Notes under the pieces: generated by a model
The model's database searches: none
Seen by the model: the letters and a program-made list of their open reading frames with translations, nothing else
What the model was told of the DNA's origin: nothing
Made by a program: the position numbers and the translations under genes
In this document: in pieces, positions 34,012 through 45,512 of the stretch
Numbering within the stretch: position 1 is the first letter of the stretch
Layout of the letters: every line of letters begins with the position of its first letter
Source of the DNA: Heterohyrax brucei
Taxonomy: Eukaryota; Chordata; Mammalia; Hyracoidea; Procaviidae
DNA: 64,000 bases
Reading direction: 5' to 3'
Assembly (NCBI GenBank): GCA_028571685.1
Contig: CM053156.1
Location: 88,043,049-88,107,048 of the forward strand

Positions 34012-36361
34012 ATAGGTCAGACCTTGTGTGGAGCTTGGGGATAGACAGTGATTGTGAGGAGCCGGGGCTTCTCTCCAGTGCCCCCCCTCGTGGGGTGGGG
34101 TCCCAAACTGGGTACCGCACATAGGAGCTCCTAGCGCTGGGTTCCTCCCTGCAAGCACCCGCCTGCTTCAGCACCCCCAGCGTGAGCATCTCCGGAGCAC
34201 TTAGGGCCATCATTTGGAAAAGGCCATCCCACATCCTGACCTGGGGCAGTGTGGCACTGTGCTCAGCCACTGAGTGTCTGTGATCTGCCTAGCCGGGGGT
34301 CTTATGCAACTGTTCGCAGGTGTTTTAAATAGTTCTGTGGCTTTCTGGGCCTCAGAGGGCGGCTGGGCTCAGCTGCCGCTAACCCACTTTTCCCTAGGCA
34401 AGCCCCTGTGCCTCTCGGAGCCTGAGGACGCTCCAGCCCTGAGCGGGGTGGCAGGGGTGGCTCTGAGCAGGTGGGCACTTCTGTTCCCAGGGAGGAGAAG
34501 GGCAGTGGGCTTGTCACCAACAGATAACTGGGAGCAGCCAGCTGTTGAGGAGACATGAGGGCTGCCTATGGAAGCGATTGGGGCCAGCCTGCTCTTGTCC
34601 AGGCCGAGGAAGGCTCTGTGACCGTCGACCTGAAAGAGGTGAAGGAGGGGGCCCCCGGGAAGACGTGGAGTGAGAGCATTCTGCCCGGAGGAAGAGCCCA
34701 GGTGGGCATTAGCTTGGTGGCCTCGAAGACAGATGCGGGTCCTTGAGGTTGGCACCCAGATCGAGGGCAGGAGGAGAGCATGGAGGCGGGGGGCAGGCGC
34801 CTGTTCCGACTGATGTCTCCGGCTGGGTCTAGATGGGACAATTGCATGGCTGGCCTCCTCCCTGGGGAAGCTCCGGCTGTGGTGGGGGCAGGGGCTCTTT
34901 GGGGCAGAGGCAGAGGGAGCCCCAGTGTTGAGAGAGAGCAGGGAAGGCCTGTCTGGATCTGAAGGCCGGCAGGTTGCTGTGGGGCTCCTGTCTGAGCCCC
35001 CACTAGATGGTGTTTGGGGGGTAATCAAAGGCTGGGTGGGGACATGAGCGAGAGAAGGGGGAGGAAGCAAGAGCCTCTGCCCCCACGCCATGCTGACACA
35101 GTGGCTGGAGGGGTGGTCCCCGTGTGGCAGTGCCGCTGGCTGCCGAGTTGGGAGCCGGGGCTGTGGCTTGCTGAGACAGGCCCCTGCGACTCACCAGGCG
35201 AGGCTGTCTGTGAGAACTGGGGGCTCCGTGAGGGCACCCGAGAGGGTCTGAAGTATGGCTACATTATTGGTTTCCAGCATGCGTCACTGGGACCCCGTCC
35301 ACACACGGTTGGGTTGAGGGCCTGGACTAGGTACCCCAGGTAGCCCAGGCCGTGGTGGGCAGCCCTCGAGCATTCTTGATGGCTGGGTGTCCAGCCGGCG
35401 GTGGCCTCCCTGTCGTCCAGCCGGGAGATCCCGCTGGCCATCACCTGCAGCTCCTCTGCCTCGCTGGTGGTGCAGCTCCCTGACACTCCCCCTGGTGGCT
35501 CTCCACCCTCAGCCCGAGACTGCGAAGGTGCTGTTTCTCTGGCCAGAGTGGCTGTCACTTAGGGACAGGGTAGCTGCACCTTCTCCCTGACTTCCGAGTT
35601 GGACGGGGAGGTACTGACTGGTCTCGGGCTATTTCTGAGGGTTTTTGTTTTTCTGTTTGGAGATGAAAGGTGGGGTGTGATCGATGGATCATGATGCGTC
35701 CCAGCTAAGGCTCATCAGGAGTCCTGGGTCTCCGAGGAGAGGCCGTGGGAAACTAGATGCCTTGTTTCCTTGGCCCAGTAGGAGCTTGGCCATCGGGCCA
35801 GGCCGCCCAGAGCAGAGAATCTGAGGACCCAGCTCCCTGTGGGATGGCCCAGTTCCACTGAAATCTTAATGACATCCAGCTGCACCTGACAGGCTTCTCT
35901 GGTAGCAAGTTCACTGGAATCCACTCAGGAGCTTGAAACGGAAGGGCCTGGGTGGGTTCTGGAATGTTGAGGGCCAGGTTGGCGTCCACAGCTCCTGCCA
36001 TCTCCTTGTTTCCTGGGCTCAGGTGGGTCAGGGCTGCTGCCCTTGAACTGGTCTCTGCGGCCAAGGAGTGGGGAGCGCTGGGCAGGTGAGGGCCAGCTCA
36101 CGGCACTGCCAGCTGAGAACGGAGCCAACATCTGTTCAGTGGCCTGGCTTGAAAGATGCCTGGAGGAACTGGCGGGGTGGGATTAGGAGAAGGAGCCTGG
36201 TGCCGGGCACCGCCACCACCAGCCTATTTCTGCCTGCCCCCCTTGGCACCAGACTGTGGTACCTGTGCTCATAGCTGGCCTTGCACACACAGCCTTGCAC
36301 ACTCCTTGGCCGTGGGGACAAGTGTTTCTCTCAGAGCCTTGTTCTGAAAAGTGGAATTGCT
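34012..36361. other. 2.3-kb single-copy block, presumed PHACTR3 upstream intron
   Basis: This is one of the longest mobile-element-free stretches in the window. The overlapping open frames here, up to 240 codons on the minus strand, show no domain. A near-CTCF motif lies at 35487. Confidence 0.45.
35487..35498 (-). promoter_or_regulatory. Near-match CTCF motif, reverse orientation
   Basis: On the minus strand CCACCAGGGGGA matches 11 of 12 core positions. It is 2.9 kb downstream of the upstream candidate exon and faces the opposite way to the 9487 and 50748 motifs. Confidence 0.3.
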
Positions 36362-36560
36362 GGAGTCTTTGGGGACTGCACACCGTTAATGTGCTCAGCC
36401 GCTGACTGACAGGTTGGGGACGGAAGTCCACCCCTAAGTGCCTGAGAAGAAAGGCCTGGTGGTCTGTTTCCAAGGGATCAGCCTCCGAAAGCCCCACAGG
36501 GCACAGTTCTGTGGTGACACTTGTAGGTCCCTATGAGTCAGAAGGGACTGGAAGACAGCT
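36362..36560 (+). mobile_element. Diverged AfroSINE, long variant
   Basis: The middle block GAGAAGAAAGGCCTGGTGGT and tail TATGAGTCAGAAGGGACTGG are recognisable. Confidence 0.7.
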
Positions 36561-36691
36561 AGTCGGATGAGGATGTTACATTTTATCTGAGGTTGACAAA
36601 GTGTTTCCTGGCATGGCTCTGTCACTGGCAGTGGTGTGTCTGTCATTTGCAACAGTGACGTCTGAGTTAGCTATTGCCATCCTCATTCTCT

Positions 36692-36870
36692 GGGTGCTGT
36701 GGAGTGAATTTCAACCCACAGTGACCCCATGTGACAGTGCGACTGTCCCGTAGGGTTTCTGAGGCTGTAATCCTCATGGGAGTGGATCTCCAGGTCCCGC
36801 CAAGAGCCACTGGGGGGTCCAAATCCCTGACCTCTCAGCAACCCAGCACTTAACCCTCACCACCAGGGCA
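36692..36870 (-). mobile_element. Diverged AfroSINE
   Basis: Reverse copy ending AACCCTCACCACCAGGGCA. Confidence 0.75.
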
Positions 36871-37034
36871 CCTTCCCTACCCAGTAGCCCTTAAAATTTT
36901 CAGATTCTTACCTTTGCCATATTGGTAGGGAAAAGTAGACTTTTCTCTGGTCCCAGTTTGTTCTTTGATTGCTTGTGGACATTTTTCAGGTGTTAATTGG
37001 TGGTTTGGATCTTACTTTCTGTGAACTGCCTCTT

Positions 37035-37525
37035 CGTATGTTGTTAGGTGCCGTTGGGTTGATTCCAACTCATAGCCACCCCCTGCACAACAGAACAAAA
37101 CACGGCCTGGTCCTGTGCCAGGTCCACAATCGTTTTTGTGCTTAAGCCCATTGTTGCAGCCACTGTGTCAATCCATCTCGTTGAGGGTCTTCCGCTTTTG
37201 CGCTGACCTTCCCTTCTACCAAGGATGATGTCTTTCTCCAGGGATGGATCCTTCCTGACAACATGTCCAAAGTGTGTGAGACACAGTCTTGCCACCTTTG
37301 CTTCAAGGAGCGCTCTGGTTGGACTTCTTCCAGAACAGAGCTGTTTGTTCATTCGGCGGTCCACGGACATCAGTATCTTTCTTCCGAACCACAACTCAGA
37401 GGCATCCGTTCCTCTTCTGTCTTCTTTCTTCATGGTCCAGCTTTCGCATACGTATGATGCAATTGAAAATACCACAGCTTGGGTCAGGCACACTTTAGTC
37501 TTCAGGGTGACAGCTTCACTTTTCC
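37035..37525 (-). mobile_element. RTE LINE 3' end
   Basis: On the minus strand this covers the RTE tail and C-terminal coding region (for example SWTMKKEDRRGTDA, LCLTHFGHVVRKDPSLEKDI, GRPSTRWIDTVAATMG). It is among the best-preserved RTE pieces, with a 149-codon open frame. Confidence 0.9.
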
Positions 37526-37986
37526 TGTATTTTGCCCATTTTCTGTGGCTGCTAATTGTTTTCCCATCAGATTGTAAGAACTATTTCTCTGTACACCCTG
37601 CATTCCAATCTTTTGCTGCAGCTGTTTTGTAGTAACCCGGCTTTTAACTCAGTTGATGGTGTTTGAGGTGGAAGAGAAGATATTAGTTTGATATAGAAAA
37701 TGTACCTGGTGTTTCCTTTGGGTCTTTGCTTTCTGTGTCTTTAAGAATCTTTCCTTAACGTATATGGGGATGCTCGACTCCTTTTGCCTGGAACAGTCCT
37801 CATGTTAGCCCTGCAAGCCCTCCATCTTGGGGACCCCTTGGTCCTAGGGAGATCAGGGAGGTCGGTAACCCCACTCAAGGTCATAAACATATTGTCCATG
37901 CTTCCTGATGTTACCTGTCTGTATAGCTTTTGTCTTTAGATTTGCTTTCTGGATTCATCGCATTCTACTTGTAAGTTGTGTGAGGT
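37526..37986. other. No gene seen
   Basis: AT-richer unique sequence. Confidence 0.35.
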
Positions 37987-38070
37987 GTTGTTAGGTACCA
38001 TTGAGTCAATTCTAACTCATGGGGTAGAGAAGAACGGCCTAGCAGGGTTTCCCAGATGGTCATCTTTATG
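37987..38070 (-). mobile_element. Truncated AfroSINE
   Basis: Reversed tail (GGTACCATTGAGTCAATTCT) cut short by the SINE at 38072. Confidence 0.75.
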
Positions 38071-38071
38071 G

Positions 38072-38240
38072 GGAAACCCTGGTGGCACAGTGGTTAAGCG
38101 CTATGGCTGCTCACCAAAAGGTCGGCAGTTCAAATCTACGAGGTGCTCCTTGGAAACCCTATAGTGCATTTCTGCTCTGTCCTATGGGGTTGCTATGAGT
38201 CAGGGTCACCTTGATGACAGGAGGTTTTGGTTTGGTTTAG
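38072..38240 (+). mobile_element. AfroSINE
   Basis: Well-preserved copy, GGAAACCCTGGTGGCACAGT to GGTTTTGGTTTGGTTTA, probably young. Confidence 0.92.
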
Positions 38241-38248
38241 CCTGTATG

Positions 38249-38430
38249 GGGGAGCCTGGTGGCCCAGCAGTGGCTACTAACGAAAAGGTGTGTGGTGTGA
38301 GTCTATTTGCCATTACATGGAGGGAAGCTGGGGCAGTCGCCTTCTGTAAAGCTTACGGCCTGGCAACCTGCCAGGGCAGTTTTCTAGGACGTGCTGGGTT
38401 CTGTGAGCTGGAATCCATTGGACAGCAAGA
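38249..38430 (+). mobile_element. Diverged AfroSINE
   Basis: Head GGGGGAGCCTGGTGGCCCAG with a long middle block; third SINE in a row here. Confidence 0.75.
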
Positions 38431-38748
38431 CGTGATTTTTTGCTTTGGTCACAGTTGTCAGAGGTTGGCTCTATTTGCTCCGAGAGGAGAGTTCTCTCCG
38501 CAGGTCCCCACCCACTTAATATGTGTCATCCTAGTGACTCGAGGTCACTTGGAGACAGTGTTCTCCAGCCGAGGGTGCAGGTCTTTCCCCGGCCCCGTGT
38601 CTCCGTGACTTTGATGAAGTCCAGCTCTTAGGCCAAGGAGATCCTCGGCTTCCTGTTTTCTGCTTCATGTCTTTCCTAGCTTGGACCTGTGGCTGGCTGG
38701 GGTGGGCTTCTGAAGGTTCTCCCCATTTCCGACAGATACAGGTGGTTC

Positions 38749-38893
38749 AGGGAGCCCTGGTGCTGCAGTGGCTGAGTATAGGCTGCTAACCGAAGGGTTG
38801 GCGGTCTGAAGCGCCAGCTGCTCTGTGGCAGCCCTGGGGCAGTTCAGCAGGGGGTCTGTGCATCGGAATTGCCTCGGCAGCAGCGGTGGGAGG
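38749..38893 (+). mobile_element. AfroSINE
   Basis: Head GGAGCCCTGGTGCTGCAGTG; the tail is joined directly to the next copy. Confidence 0.8.
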
Positions 38894-39095
38894 TGTGCTT
38901 TGGGGTGGCACAGAGATGAAGCCCTTGCCGCTGGCTGAGAGGTCACCAGTCTGAGCCCACCCAGCGTCCCACAGGGAGATGACCACGTGGTCGGCTCCCG
39001 TGGAGACTACAGTCCAGAAAACCCTGTGGGACAGTCCACACTCTGTCACTTGGTGGCACTGTGGGTCTAAGTCAACTTGATGGCAAGCCCCGGTT
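38894..39095 (+). mobile_element. Diverged AfroSINE, long variant
   Basis: Tandem partner of the 38749 copy, ending TCAACTTGATGGCAAGCCCC. Confidence 0.7.
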
Positions 39096-39443
39096 TATTG
39101 TGTCCAAACTCTTTATGCCAACAGTGCCCTGAACGTGCCCTCTTTCTGGGAGTCTGGGGTCTTGGCAGGTGCCAGGCAGAGGGTGTCTCTCTGACCAGCC
39201 TTAATAAGACCCTGGGTGCCAAGTGCCCCCCAAGCTTGCCTGCAGGCAGCCTGTCACTCATGTTGCCAGTTTGATGCTTGGCATTCAGTGCCTCCTGTGT
39301 AGCTCCCTGGGGAGAGGCCTCAGGGAGCTTATGCCTGGTCTCTCCCGGACTTGGCCCTATGCACCTTTTCCCCTGGCTGATGTGTTTTGTGCTTGTTTGG
39401 TGTCATGACTCATCGTGGTGAGTAGGACTCTGTGCTGAGTCCT
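39096..39443. other. No gene seen
   Basis: Unique sequence without a convincing frame. Confidence 0.35.
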
Positions 39444-39945
39444 TGCTGTGGACTGAGTATGTCCCCCAGAATCTGTGTTGTAAACCCTAACCCTTGTCCT
39501 TGTGGTAGGAGCCCTGGTGGCCTGGTGGTTAAGTGCTCAGTTGCCACCTGAGACATCAGCAGTTCAGACTCACACAGTGACTGCCCCCGAGCAAAGACCT
39601 GGCCCGGCCTGGGGGGCACTTCTGCTCTGTTATGTGGGGTCACTGCCAGTCACAGCACACCAACAGCAGTGGGGTGCTCTGGTTTTTATGCCTGTGGTGA
39701 TGCTCCCGATGAGTTTTGCTGATTTTGTTAATGAGGAAGTATTGATTTAGAGAGTGTCTTGAGTCCATCTCCTGAGACATCACAGGAACAGACTGAGAAG
39801 CAAGAGACAAGCTGGCAGGGATGTGGGAAGACAGATGCCACCCCAAATGAAGGTGCTGCAGAGACAGAAGCCCCAGACAGAGAGAGAGAAGCTTGCCCTA
39901 GAAGCAGTACAACTAAATACAACTTCCAGAATCGCAAACTGTGAG
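39444..39945 (+). mobile_element. LTR-like repeat interrupted by a SINE
   Basis: Starts TGCTGTGGACTGAGTATGTC, is broken at 39507-39690 by an AfroSINE and resumes to about 39945 (ATTTGTTAATGAGG-like and GCAAACTGTGAGAATG blocks). It resembles the MaLR/AFRO_LA style of LTR but differs from the other copies here. Confidence 0.45.
39507..39690 (+). mobile_element. AfroSINE inside an LTR-like repeat
   Basis: Head GGAGCCCTGGTGGCCTGGTG, with a middle block and changed tail. Confidence 0.82.
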
Positions 39946-39961
39946 AATGTAGATGTCTGTC

Positions 39962-40080
39962 TGGAAACCCTGGTGGTCTAGTGGTTAAGTGTTATGGCTG
40001 CTAGTCCAAAGGTCGGCAGTTCGGCTCTAGCACGTGCTCCTGGATGACCAGAACAGACTTCCTAGGGTACGGGGCTGCCG
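39962..40080 (+). mobile_element. AfroSINE, 3' part degraded
   Basis: Head GGAAACCCTGGTGGTCTAGT is intact but the tail is lost after about 40060. Confidence 0.8.
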
Positions 40081-40930
40081 TGCAGACCCCTGGTATGATA
40101 ATCCTCTCACTCCCTTGTTAACTAATGATCCGGATCTCCCACCAAGTATGAACCCCACGGGGGTGGCAACCTGCTTGCTTCTGGGTACCCGGCATGGAGG
40201 CCTTCTGTAGCGCTTGTGGGCAGAGTGAGAAGGGGTGCAGCCGGGCAAGGTGAGGGAGACGGGGTGGGTGGTGGGGAATCTCTGCTCTCTTCCCCGGTGG
40301 AGAGAGCCATTGCCACCGACCACAGGGGTCCCTCCTTTCTGGCTGCCATCTCTGGCTGCCGTCAGTGTGGACCCTGAGCTGGGGCTTGCTCCTGGAGGAG
40401 AACCACTTCCTATAAGTATCACCTGGGCAGCTTTGGTAGCCAGCTGCTGTCAAGTCCACTCCAACTCAGGGTGTCACCGTGTGGGCCAGAGCACAGGAAT
40501 GAGCCCCTCCATAGCGGGGGCTGGCTCTTGATGGTGTCCACTTTCTCTCAAAACGTGGTCCTATTTTTAGTCCCCCTTGAGTTGTTTGTACACTATCTCC
40601 GCAAGCGTGACTTGAAGCAGACTGCCTGGCCCCCCTTTGCCCGTCTCTGGCACCAAGTGTGCTGTGATGGGGGTCCTTGGTGGTCACCCTGGTTTAACAG
40701 CCCCATCCAGGTGTCCCCCTCCCCTCTTCTGTCCCTGGCTGACTCCTCCCCCCATGAGTAAGTCTCCTGGAAGCTGGAGCAGACAAACACACCTCCTGGT
40801 GACTGTAAGTCAGAGCACACATTTTGCACCTGAGGGTCTGTGCTGCTCCCCAAGGGATGACGGTGACAATAGATTTTGCTGGCTGAGCGAGGCTTCTTTG
40901 GCACACCCAGGATTGTGTTCTGTGTTCTAT
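40081..40930. other. No gene called
   Basis: 40438-40500 holds a reversed SINE tail remnant (TGCTGTCAAGTCCACTCCAA). The rest is unique, with overlapping frames lacking any domain. Confidence 0.4.
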
Positions 40931-40931
40931 G

Positions 40932-41030
40932 TCTGCTCCTTGGAAACTCTATAGGGCAGTTCTGCTCTGACCTCTAGGGCCACTGTGAGAAGGAGCTGAC
41001 TGGGCAACACCTGACAACAGCAACAAGAAG
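40932..41030 (+). mobile_element. 5'-truncated AfroSINE with RTE-like tail
   Basis: Begins GCTCCTTGGAAACTCTATAG and ends ACACCTGACAACAGCAACAA. Confidence 0.8.
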
Positions 41031-41039
41031 ACAGTGGCT

Positions 41040-41460
41040 GGGAGCCCTGGTGGTGCAGTGGTTAGGCACTTGCCTGCTAACTACAAGTTTGGTGGTTCAA
41101 ACCAGCTTGTCACCTCTGCAAGACAGAAGCCTGGCAATCGCCTCACATAAAGATCGAAACTCAAACCCATCATCTTCGAGTCGGTTCTCACTCCTAGTGG
41201 CCCTGCAGAACAGGGCAGGACTGCCCCAGAAGCTTCCCAAGCCTGCCACTTTACGGAAGCAGGCTGGCATACCTTTCTCCCAAGGAATGGCGGGTGGAGT
41301 CCAACTGCCAACCTTTTGGTGAGCGGCCAGATGTACTAACCATTGCACCACCAGGGCGCCTCCTCAAAAACACTACAGTCTCGTTAACTCTGAGGGGCAG
41401 TTCTGCTCTGCCCCGTAGAATTGGTATGAGTCAAAATCGACCCCATGGCAGTGGTATTTT
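41040..41460 (+). mobile_element. AfroSINE split by a reversed AfroSINE
   Basis: The plus copy starts GGGAGCCCTGGTGGTGCAGT, breaks near 41157 inside its middle block and resumes near 41363 (ACTACAGTCTCGTTAACTCT), ending at about 41460. The insert is a separate reverse copy at 41158-41362. Confidence 0.8.
41158..41362 (-). mobile_element. AfroSINE nested in an AfroSINE
   Basis: Reverse long-variant copy from AAACTCAAACCCATCATCTT to CATTGCACCACCAGGGCGCC. Confidence 0.82.
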
Positions 41461-41859
41461 TTTTAAGACCATGATATTTTCTGAGGATTGTCCATCTTTG
41501 GTGACTAAATCTCCTTCTGCTAATCTATACTAATTCAGATAATGAGGCTGCTCCTATGTTACAGGACAGTTATGTAATTTGATTTCTGTTTTTGTTTTAA
41601 TGGCTTTGCTGTCTGTGTTTCTTCTCACAATCTATGAAGAAACGATAAATTAGCTAAACATTGGGTCTATCTCCTCTTCCAGATTAAAATGTTCTCTCGT
41701 TTGAAGAATTAAGGTCAGAGGTAAAAGTGCAAAGTCCAGGACACTTATTATTTGCATGGAGTTTGCCTTGGTGGAGCCTCAGGGGCCACCTGCCATCTGC
41801 CCTGTGCAGAGATTGTCAGGCTGGCTGGCCCCAAATGCGGCTTAGACTCCCTCCCTCAT
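41461..41859. other. No gene seen
   Basis: AT-rich sequence (41461-41740) followed by unique sequence. Confidence 0.35.
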
Positions 41860-42000
41860 CAGCATGGCTGCGGAGAAAGCCGGTCAGCCAGGACGTGGTC
41901 TATTTGCCCATTTCACTGAGGAGGAAAGCTGAGGCTTAGAGAGGTGGAGTAACTTGCCTGAGATCATACCGCTAGTGGAGATAGATTTGAACCTAAGTAG
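41860..42000. mobile_element. MIR element
   Basis: ACTGAGGAGGAAAGCTGAGG and TAACTTGCCTGAGATCATAC are the MIR core as found across mammals. Confidence 0.7.
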
Positions 42001-42004
42001 TTTA

Positions 42005-42175
42005 ATTGGTGGCGTGGTGGTGAAGAGGTTAAGTGCTGTGTCTGCTAACGAATAGCTTGGCGTTTGAAATCCACCAGGCGCTCCTTGGGGACTCTATGGG
42101 GCAGTTCTACTCTGAGCGCCAGGGTCGCTGTGAGTCGGAATCAACTCGACGGCAGTGGGTTTGGTTTGCTGTTTG
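42005..42175 (+). mobile_element. AfroSINE
   Basis: Near-consensus tail GAGTCGGAATCAACTCGACG and a GGTTTGGTTT end. Confidence 0.9.
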
Positions 42176-42267
42176 GTTTGGCGTCATTGAGTTGACTCTG
42201 AATTCTTAACCATTTTGCTATCCTGCCTCCATCAGCCTTAGCATACATCCTCTTCCTTGTGTTCTAG

Positions 42268-42457
42268 GGAGCCCTCGTGATGCTCATCTGTTAGTTGCAA
42301 GGCCTGAACCCCTAAGCCCACAAGCCCCTCTGGGAGAAGAGAGCGGTCTGTCTGCTTTTGTAAAGAGTTCAGTCTAGGAAGCGCCGTGGGCCGGTTCTAC
42401 CCTGCCGTACGGCGTCCCTGTGAGTGAGAGCTGACTCAGCAGCACCCAGCAACAACC
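42268..42457 (+). mobile_element. AfroSINE, long variant, RTE-like tail
   Basis: Ends CAGCACCCAGCAACAAC, again like the RTE terminus. Confidence 0.75.
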
Positions 42458-42699
42458 TTCGTGCCGGTGACAGCCGACCGTGGGCTGGGGCTTGGTCTCA
42501 ACGTCTGCTGGGTGGCTGCGCTGAGTCTCTGGCTCCCGGTGCCCTGGCGTGTCTGAGTGTGGCTGTGCTGCGTCCCGTCTTCAGTGGCTGATGTTCCTTA
42601 AGCAGACCACCAGGGCTTTCTTTCCAGGAACCTTTGGGTGCACTTGGGCGGCCGGTGTTTGCTTTAGCAGCCAGACACGAGCGCAGTGATGAACATCCA

Positions 42700-42900
42700 G
42701 AACCAAACCCAGTGCCGTCAAGTTGACTCCAACCCTTGGAGACCCCGTAGGAAAGAGGAGACTTGCCCCATGGGGCTTTCCTAGGCTGTGACATTTACGG
42801 GAGGAACAGGTGGCCAGGTCTTTTGGACCTTGGAGCCCCTGGGTGGGTTGGAACCTCCAGCCTCGCTGTTGGTAGCCCCGTGATAAGTGGGGTGCTACTA
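42700..42900 (-). mobile_element. AfroSINE, long variant
   Basis: Starts CCAAACCCAGTGCCGTCAAG. The reversed head at about 42860-42900 is degraded. Confidence 0.8.
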
Positions 42901-43394
42901 GGGCTCTCCTGCGCTGTTAGCAGGATATCACATACCACATACCCTGATATACCAGTGTGTGAGGAGCGGTGGAGGCACCAGAAATAACTGCCCGTGTGCT
43001 GGTTCTCTGCAAACATGGAATCCCAGTGGCCTGCCTGTGTTAGGGGTGTGGATGTCTTAAGGAGTGGGTGGGCTCTGGGAGGAGCACAACGCTGTGACAA
43101 CCTGGTGTGTACACTGCACGCTTGTCCCCGCTGATGGTCGGGATGGTGGTACAGCTGTGGGACGTTTTGTTCCCCTTTGAAAGGACTGCCTGTGCGCTTG
43201 GTGCTGTGGGGTTTCCGTCGTTCGCAGCGAAGGTGCAAGCCTGTACCTGAATGCTTACACGGTACAGCACTGTCTCCCGTGTCTGTGACAGGTTGGGCAC
43301 CGTAAACCTGGCCATGGTGGTGACTCTGTGAGCCCAGCTCTGTTGTCCTTATACCAGAGACACTGGCCACTACAGCGAGCAACTCCAGACAGCA
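42901..43394. other. No gene called
   Basis: A 195-codon minus frame (43382-42795) spans this and the neighbouring SINE; it has no domain and is not taken as coding. Confidence 0.4.
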
Positions 43395-43540
43395 CGTACT
43401 CGTCGTGTCAAGTCAATCCCAACTCACGGTGACCCTATGGGACAGAGTGGAACTGCCCCACGGGGCTTCCTTGGAGCAGCTGGTGGACTCCTGCTGCCTG
43501 CCCTGTGATCAGGCTTCACCCCTGAACCTCTAGGGCTCCA
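43395..43540 (-). mobile_element. AfroSINE
   Basis: Reverse copy with CAATCCCAACTCACGGTGAC and an altered head. Confidence 0.8.
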
Positions 43541-43554
43541 GACAACACAATGTG

Positions 43555-44077
43555 GTTGTTAGGCGTTGTTAGTTACTCCTGACTCAGCGTAGCTACGCAC
43601 TACGGAACAAAAACACTGCCCGGTCGTGCCCCCTGCCACAGTGGCTGTTATTCTAGAGCCCATTGTTGCAGCGCTGTGTTAGTCCACGTCACTGAGGGTC
43701 TTCCTCTTTGTCACTGCCCTGCTGCTTTACCTAGTGTGTGGTCCTTCTCCTGATCCCTCCCGACAACATGTGCGAAGTATGTAAGGTGCAGTCTTGCCAT
43801 CTCGGCTTCCAGGGAGCCCTCTGGTTGTCCTTCTTCCAGAACAGATCCATTGGTTCTTTTGGCAGTCCATGGTACATTCAGTTCTCCAACACTGTATTTC
43901 AGAGAGGTCAGCTTTCCTTCTGTCCTCTTTATTCGTTGACCAGCTCTTGCATGCATATGATGGGATTGAAAATACGGTGGCTTGAGTCTGGTGCACCTGG
44001 GTCTTCAAGGCAATGTCTGTAATTTTCAATACTTTAAGGAGGTCCTTTGCAGCAGATTTCCCCAATGCAATGTGTAT
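43555..44077 (-). mobile_element. RTE LINE 3' end
   Basis: Minus-strand reading gives the C-terminal RTE region and tail (GTTGTTAGGCGTTGTTAGTT at the terminus), with frames broken in several places. Confidence 0.85.
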
Positions 44078-44355
44078 TTTAGTTCTGTGCTGCTTCTGTA
44101 ACAACATGCATAGTTAGGTTCACTTTAAATTGGAGAAGGGAGAAATCTTCCATCAGGAAGACCATTATTCAAACATGAGTTATTTTCTTTAGAAAGCAAA
44201 TAAATAAGTAAACAAAATTGCCTAATGGTTTAGGTGTAAAGCATAATTATACAAGCGGATACTGAGTTGCTTTTTATTTTAAAGTGTTTGTCTTCGGCAG
44301 CTCAGTTTCTATGTGTATGATTCAGTGACCTTGATGATGCCCTTTGTGTCCTACA
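44078..44355. other. AT-rich unique sequence
   Basis: No repeat or gene recognised. Confidence 0.4.
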
Positions 44356-44979
44356 GTGTTCTCACTGTCCTTGCTGTCCTCTTCCGGCTGATCCCACCCT
44401 TGCTGACAGAAGCTCACGGTCCCCTTCGCAAGACCCCCTGCTGCCTCCCCCTGCCCTAGTAATTGCTAATAACCTTTGGTTTCCATGTATTTGCTTACTT
44501 CATGCAAGTGAGATCACACCGTATTTGTCCTCTTGTGACTGACTGACTGTGCTCATCTTGAGGTTTTCAAGGTCCGTCCACATGGTAGCGTGTATCGAGA
44601 CGTCATTCTCTTTCTGGCTGAGTAGTATTCCACCCTGCAGATGTATCAATTGAGTGTATCCATGTGTCTGTTGATGGACATTTTCATTGCCACCTTTTGG
44701 CTGTTGTGAAAATGACTGAAGTGAACACTGGTGCCCAGGTTTCTGTTGATACTCCTGCTTTCTCATCTAGAATTTGGATTGTTGGGACAGATGATAGTTT
44801 TATGTTCAACTTTTTGAAGAATCAATACTTTTCCACAGCAGCTGTGCTGCTTAGAATTCTCACCAGCAACAGATGAGCATTCCAGTTTCTCCACGGCCTC
44901 TCCAAACCTGTTGCTTTCTGTTTTCTTGATCTTTGCCATTCTTGTGGGGGTCAGGTGCTGTCTCACTGTGGCTTTGGAG

Positions 44980-45116
44980 CCCTGAAAAGCCTGGTGGCTC
45001 AGTGGTTAATTCAGCAGCTCATATCCACCAGGCGCTCCTTCAAAACTCAAGGGAGTAGTTCTGCTCTGACCTTGAGGGTCACTATGAATCAGAACCAGCT
45101 TGATGGCAGTGAGGGA
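44980..45116 (+). mobile_element. AfroSINE
   Basis: Contains GCCTGGTGGCTCAGTGGTTA; first of a tandem pair inside an old L1. Confidence 0.8.
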
Positions 45117-45285
45117 ATGGAGCCGTGGTGGTATAGTGCTTAAGAGCTGGGCTGCTAGCGAAAAGGTCAGCTGTTCAAATCCACCCGTCACTACTGGGAA
45201 GCCTATAAGGGCTGTTTTGCTCTGTCCTACAGGGTGGCTGTGAGTTGGAGTTAATGACATACAGCCACACAACAACAGCGGATGG
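45117..45285 (+). mobile_element. AfroSINE
   Basis: Contains GAGCCGTGGTGGTATAGTGC; second of the pair, ending in CACACAACAACAG. Confidence 0.85.
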
Positions 45286-45428
45286 CTTCTGAGCATCTGT
45301 CCATGTACTTGTTGACTACTGGAATGTCTATTTGGTGAATTGTCTGTTCACTCCTCTGTTTGTTTTTTGACTGGGCTACTTGTCTTGTTAAGTTGTAGAA
45401 GTTTTTAAAAATAGATTTTTGATATTAG

Positions 45429-45512
45429 ACCCTAAACTCTATGGCACAGTTCTGCTGTGTCTTATAGGTTTGCTATGAGTTGGAGTCGACTTGATGGCAC
45501 TGGATTTGTATT
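45429..45512 (+). mobile_element. 5'-truncated AfroSINE
   Basis: Only the tail half is present (GCTATGAGTTGGAGTCGACT). Confidence 0.8.

Noticed and set aside
44500-44966. Minus-strand frames as genes
   Set aside because: They are heavily mutated L1 3' region sequence.
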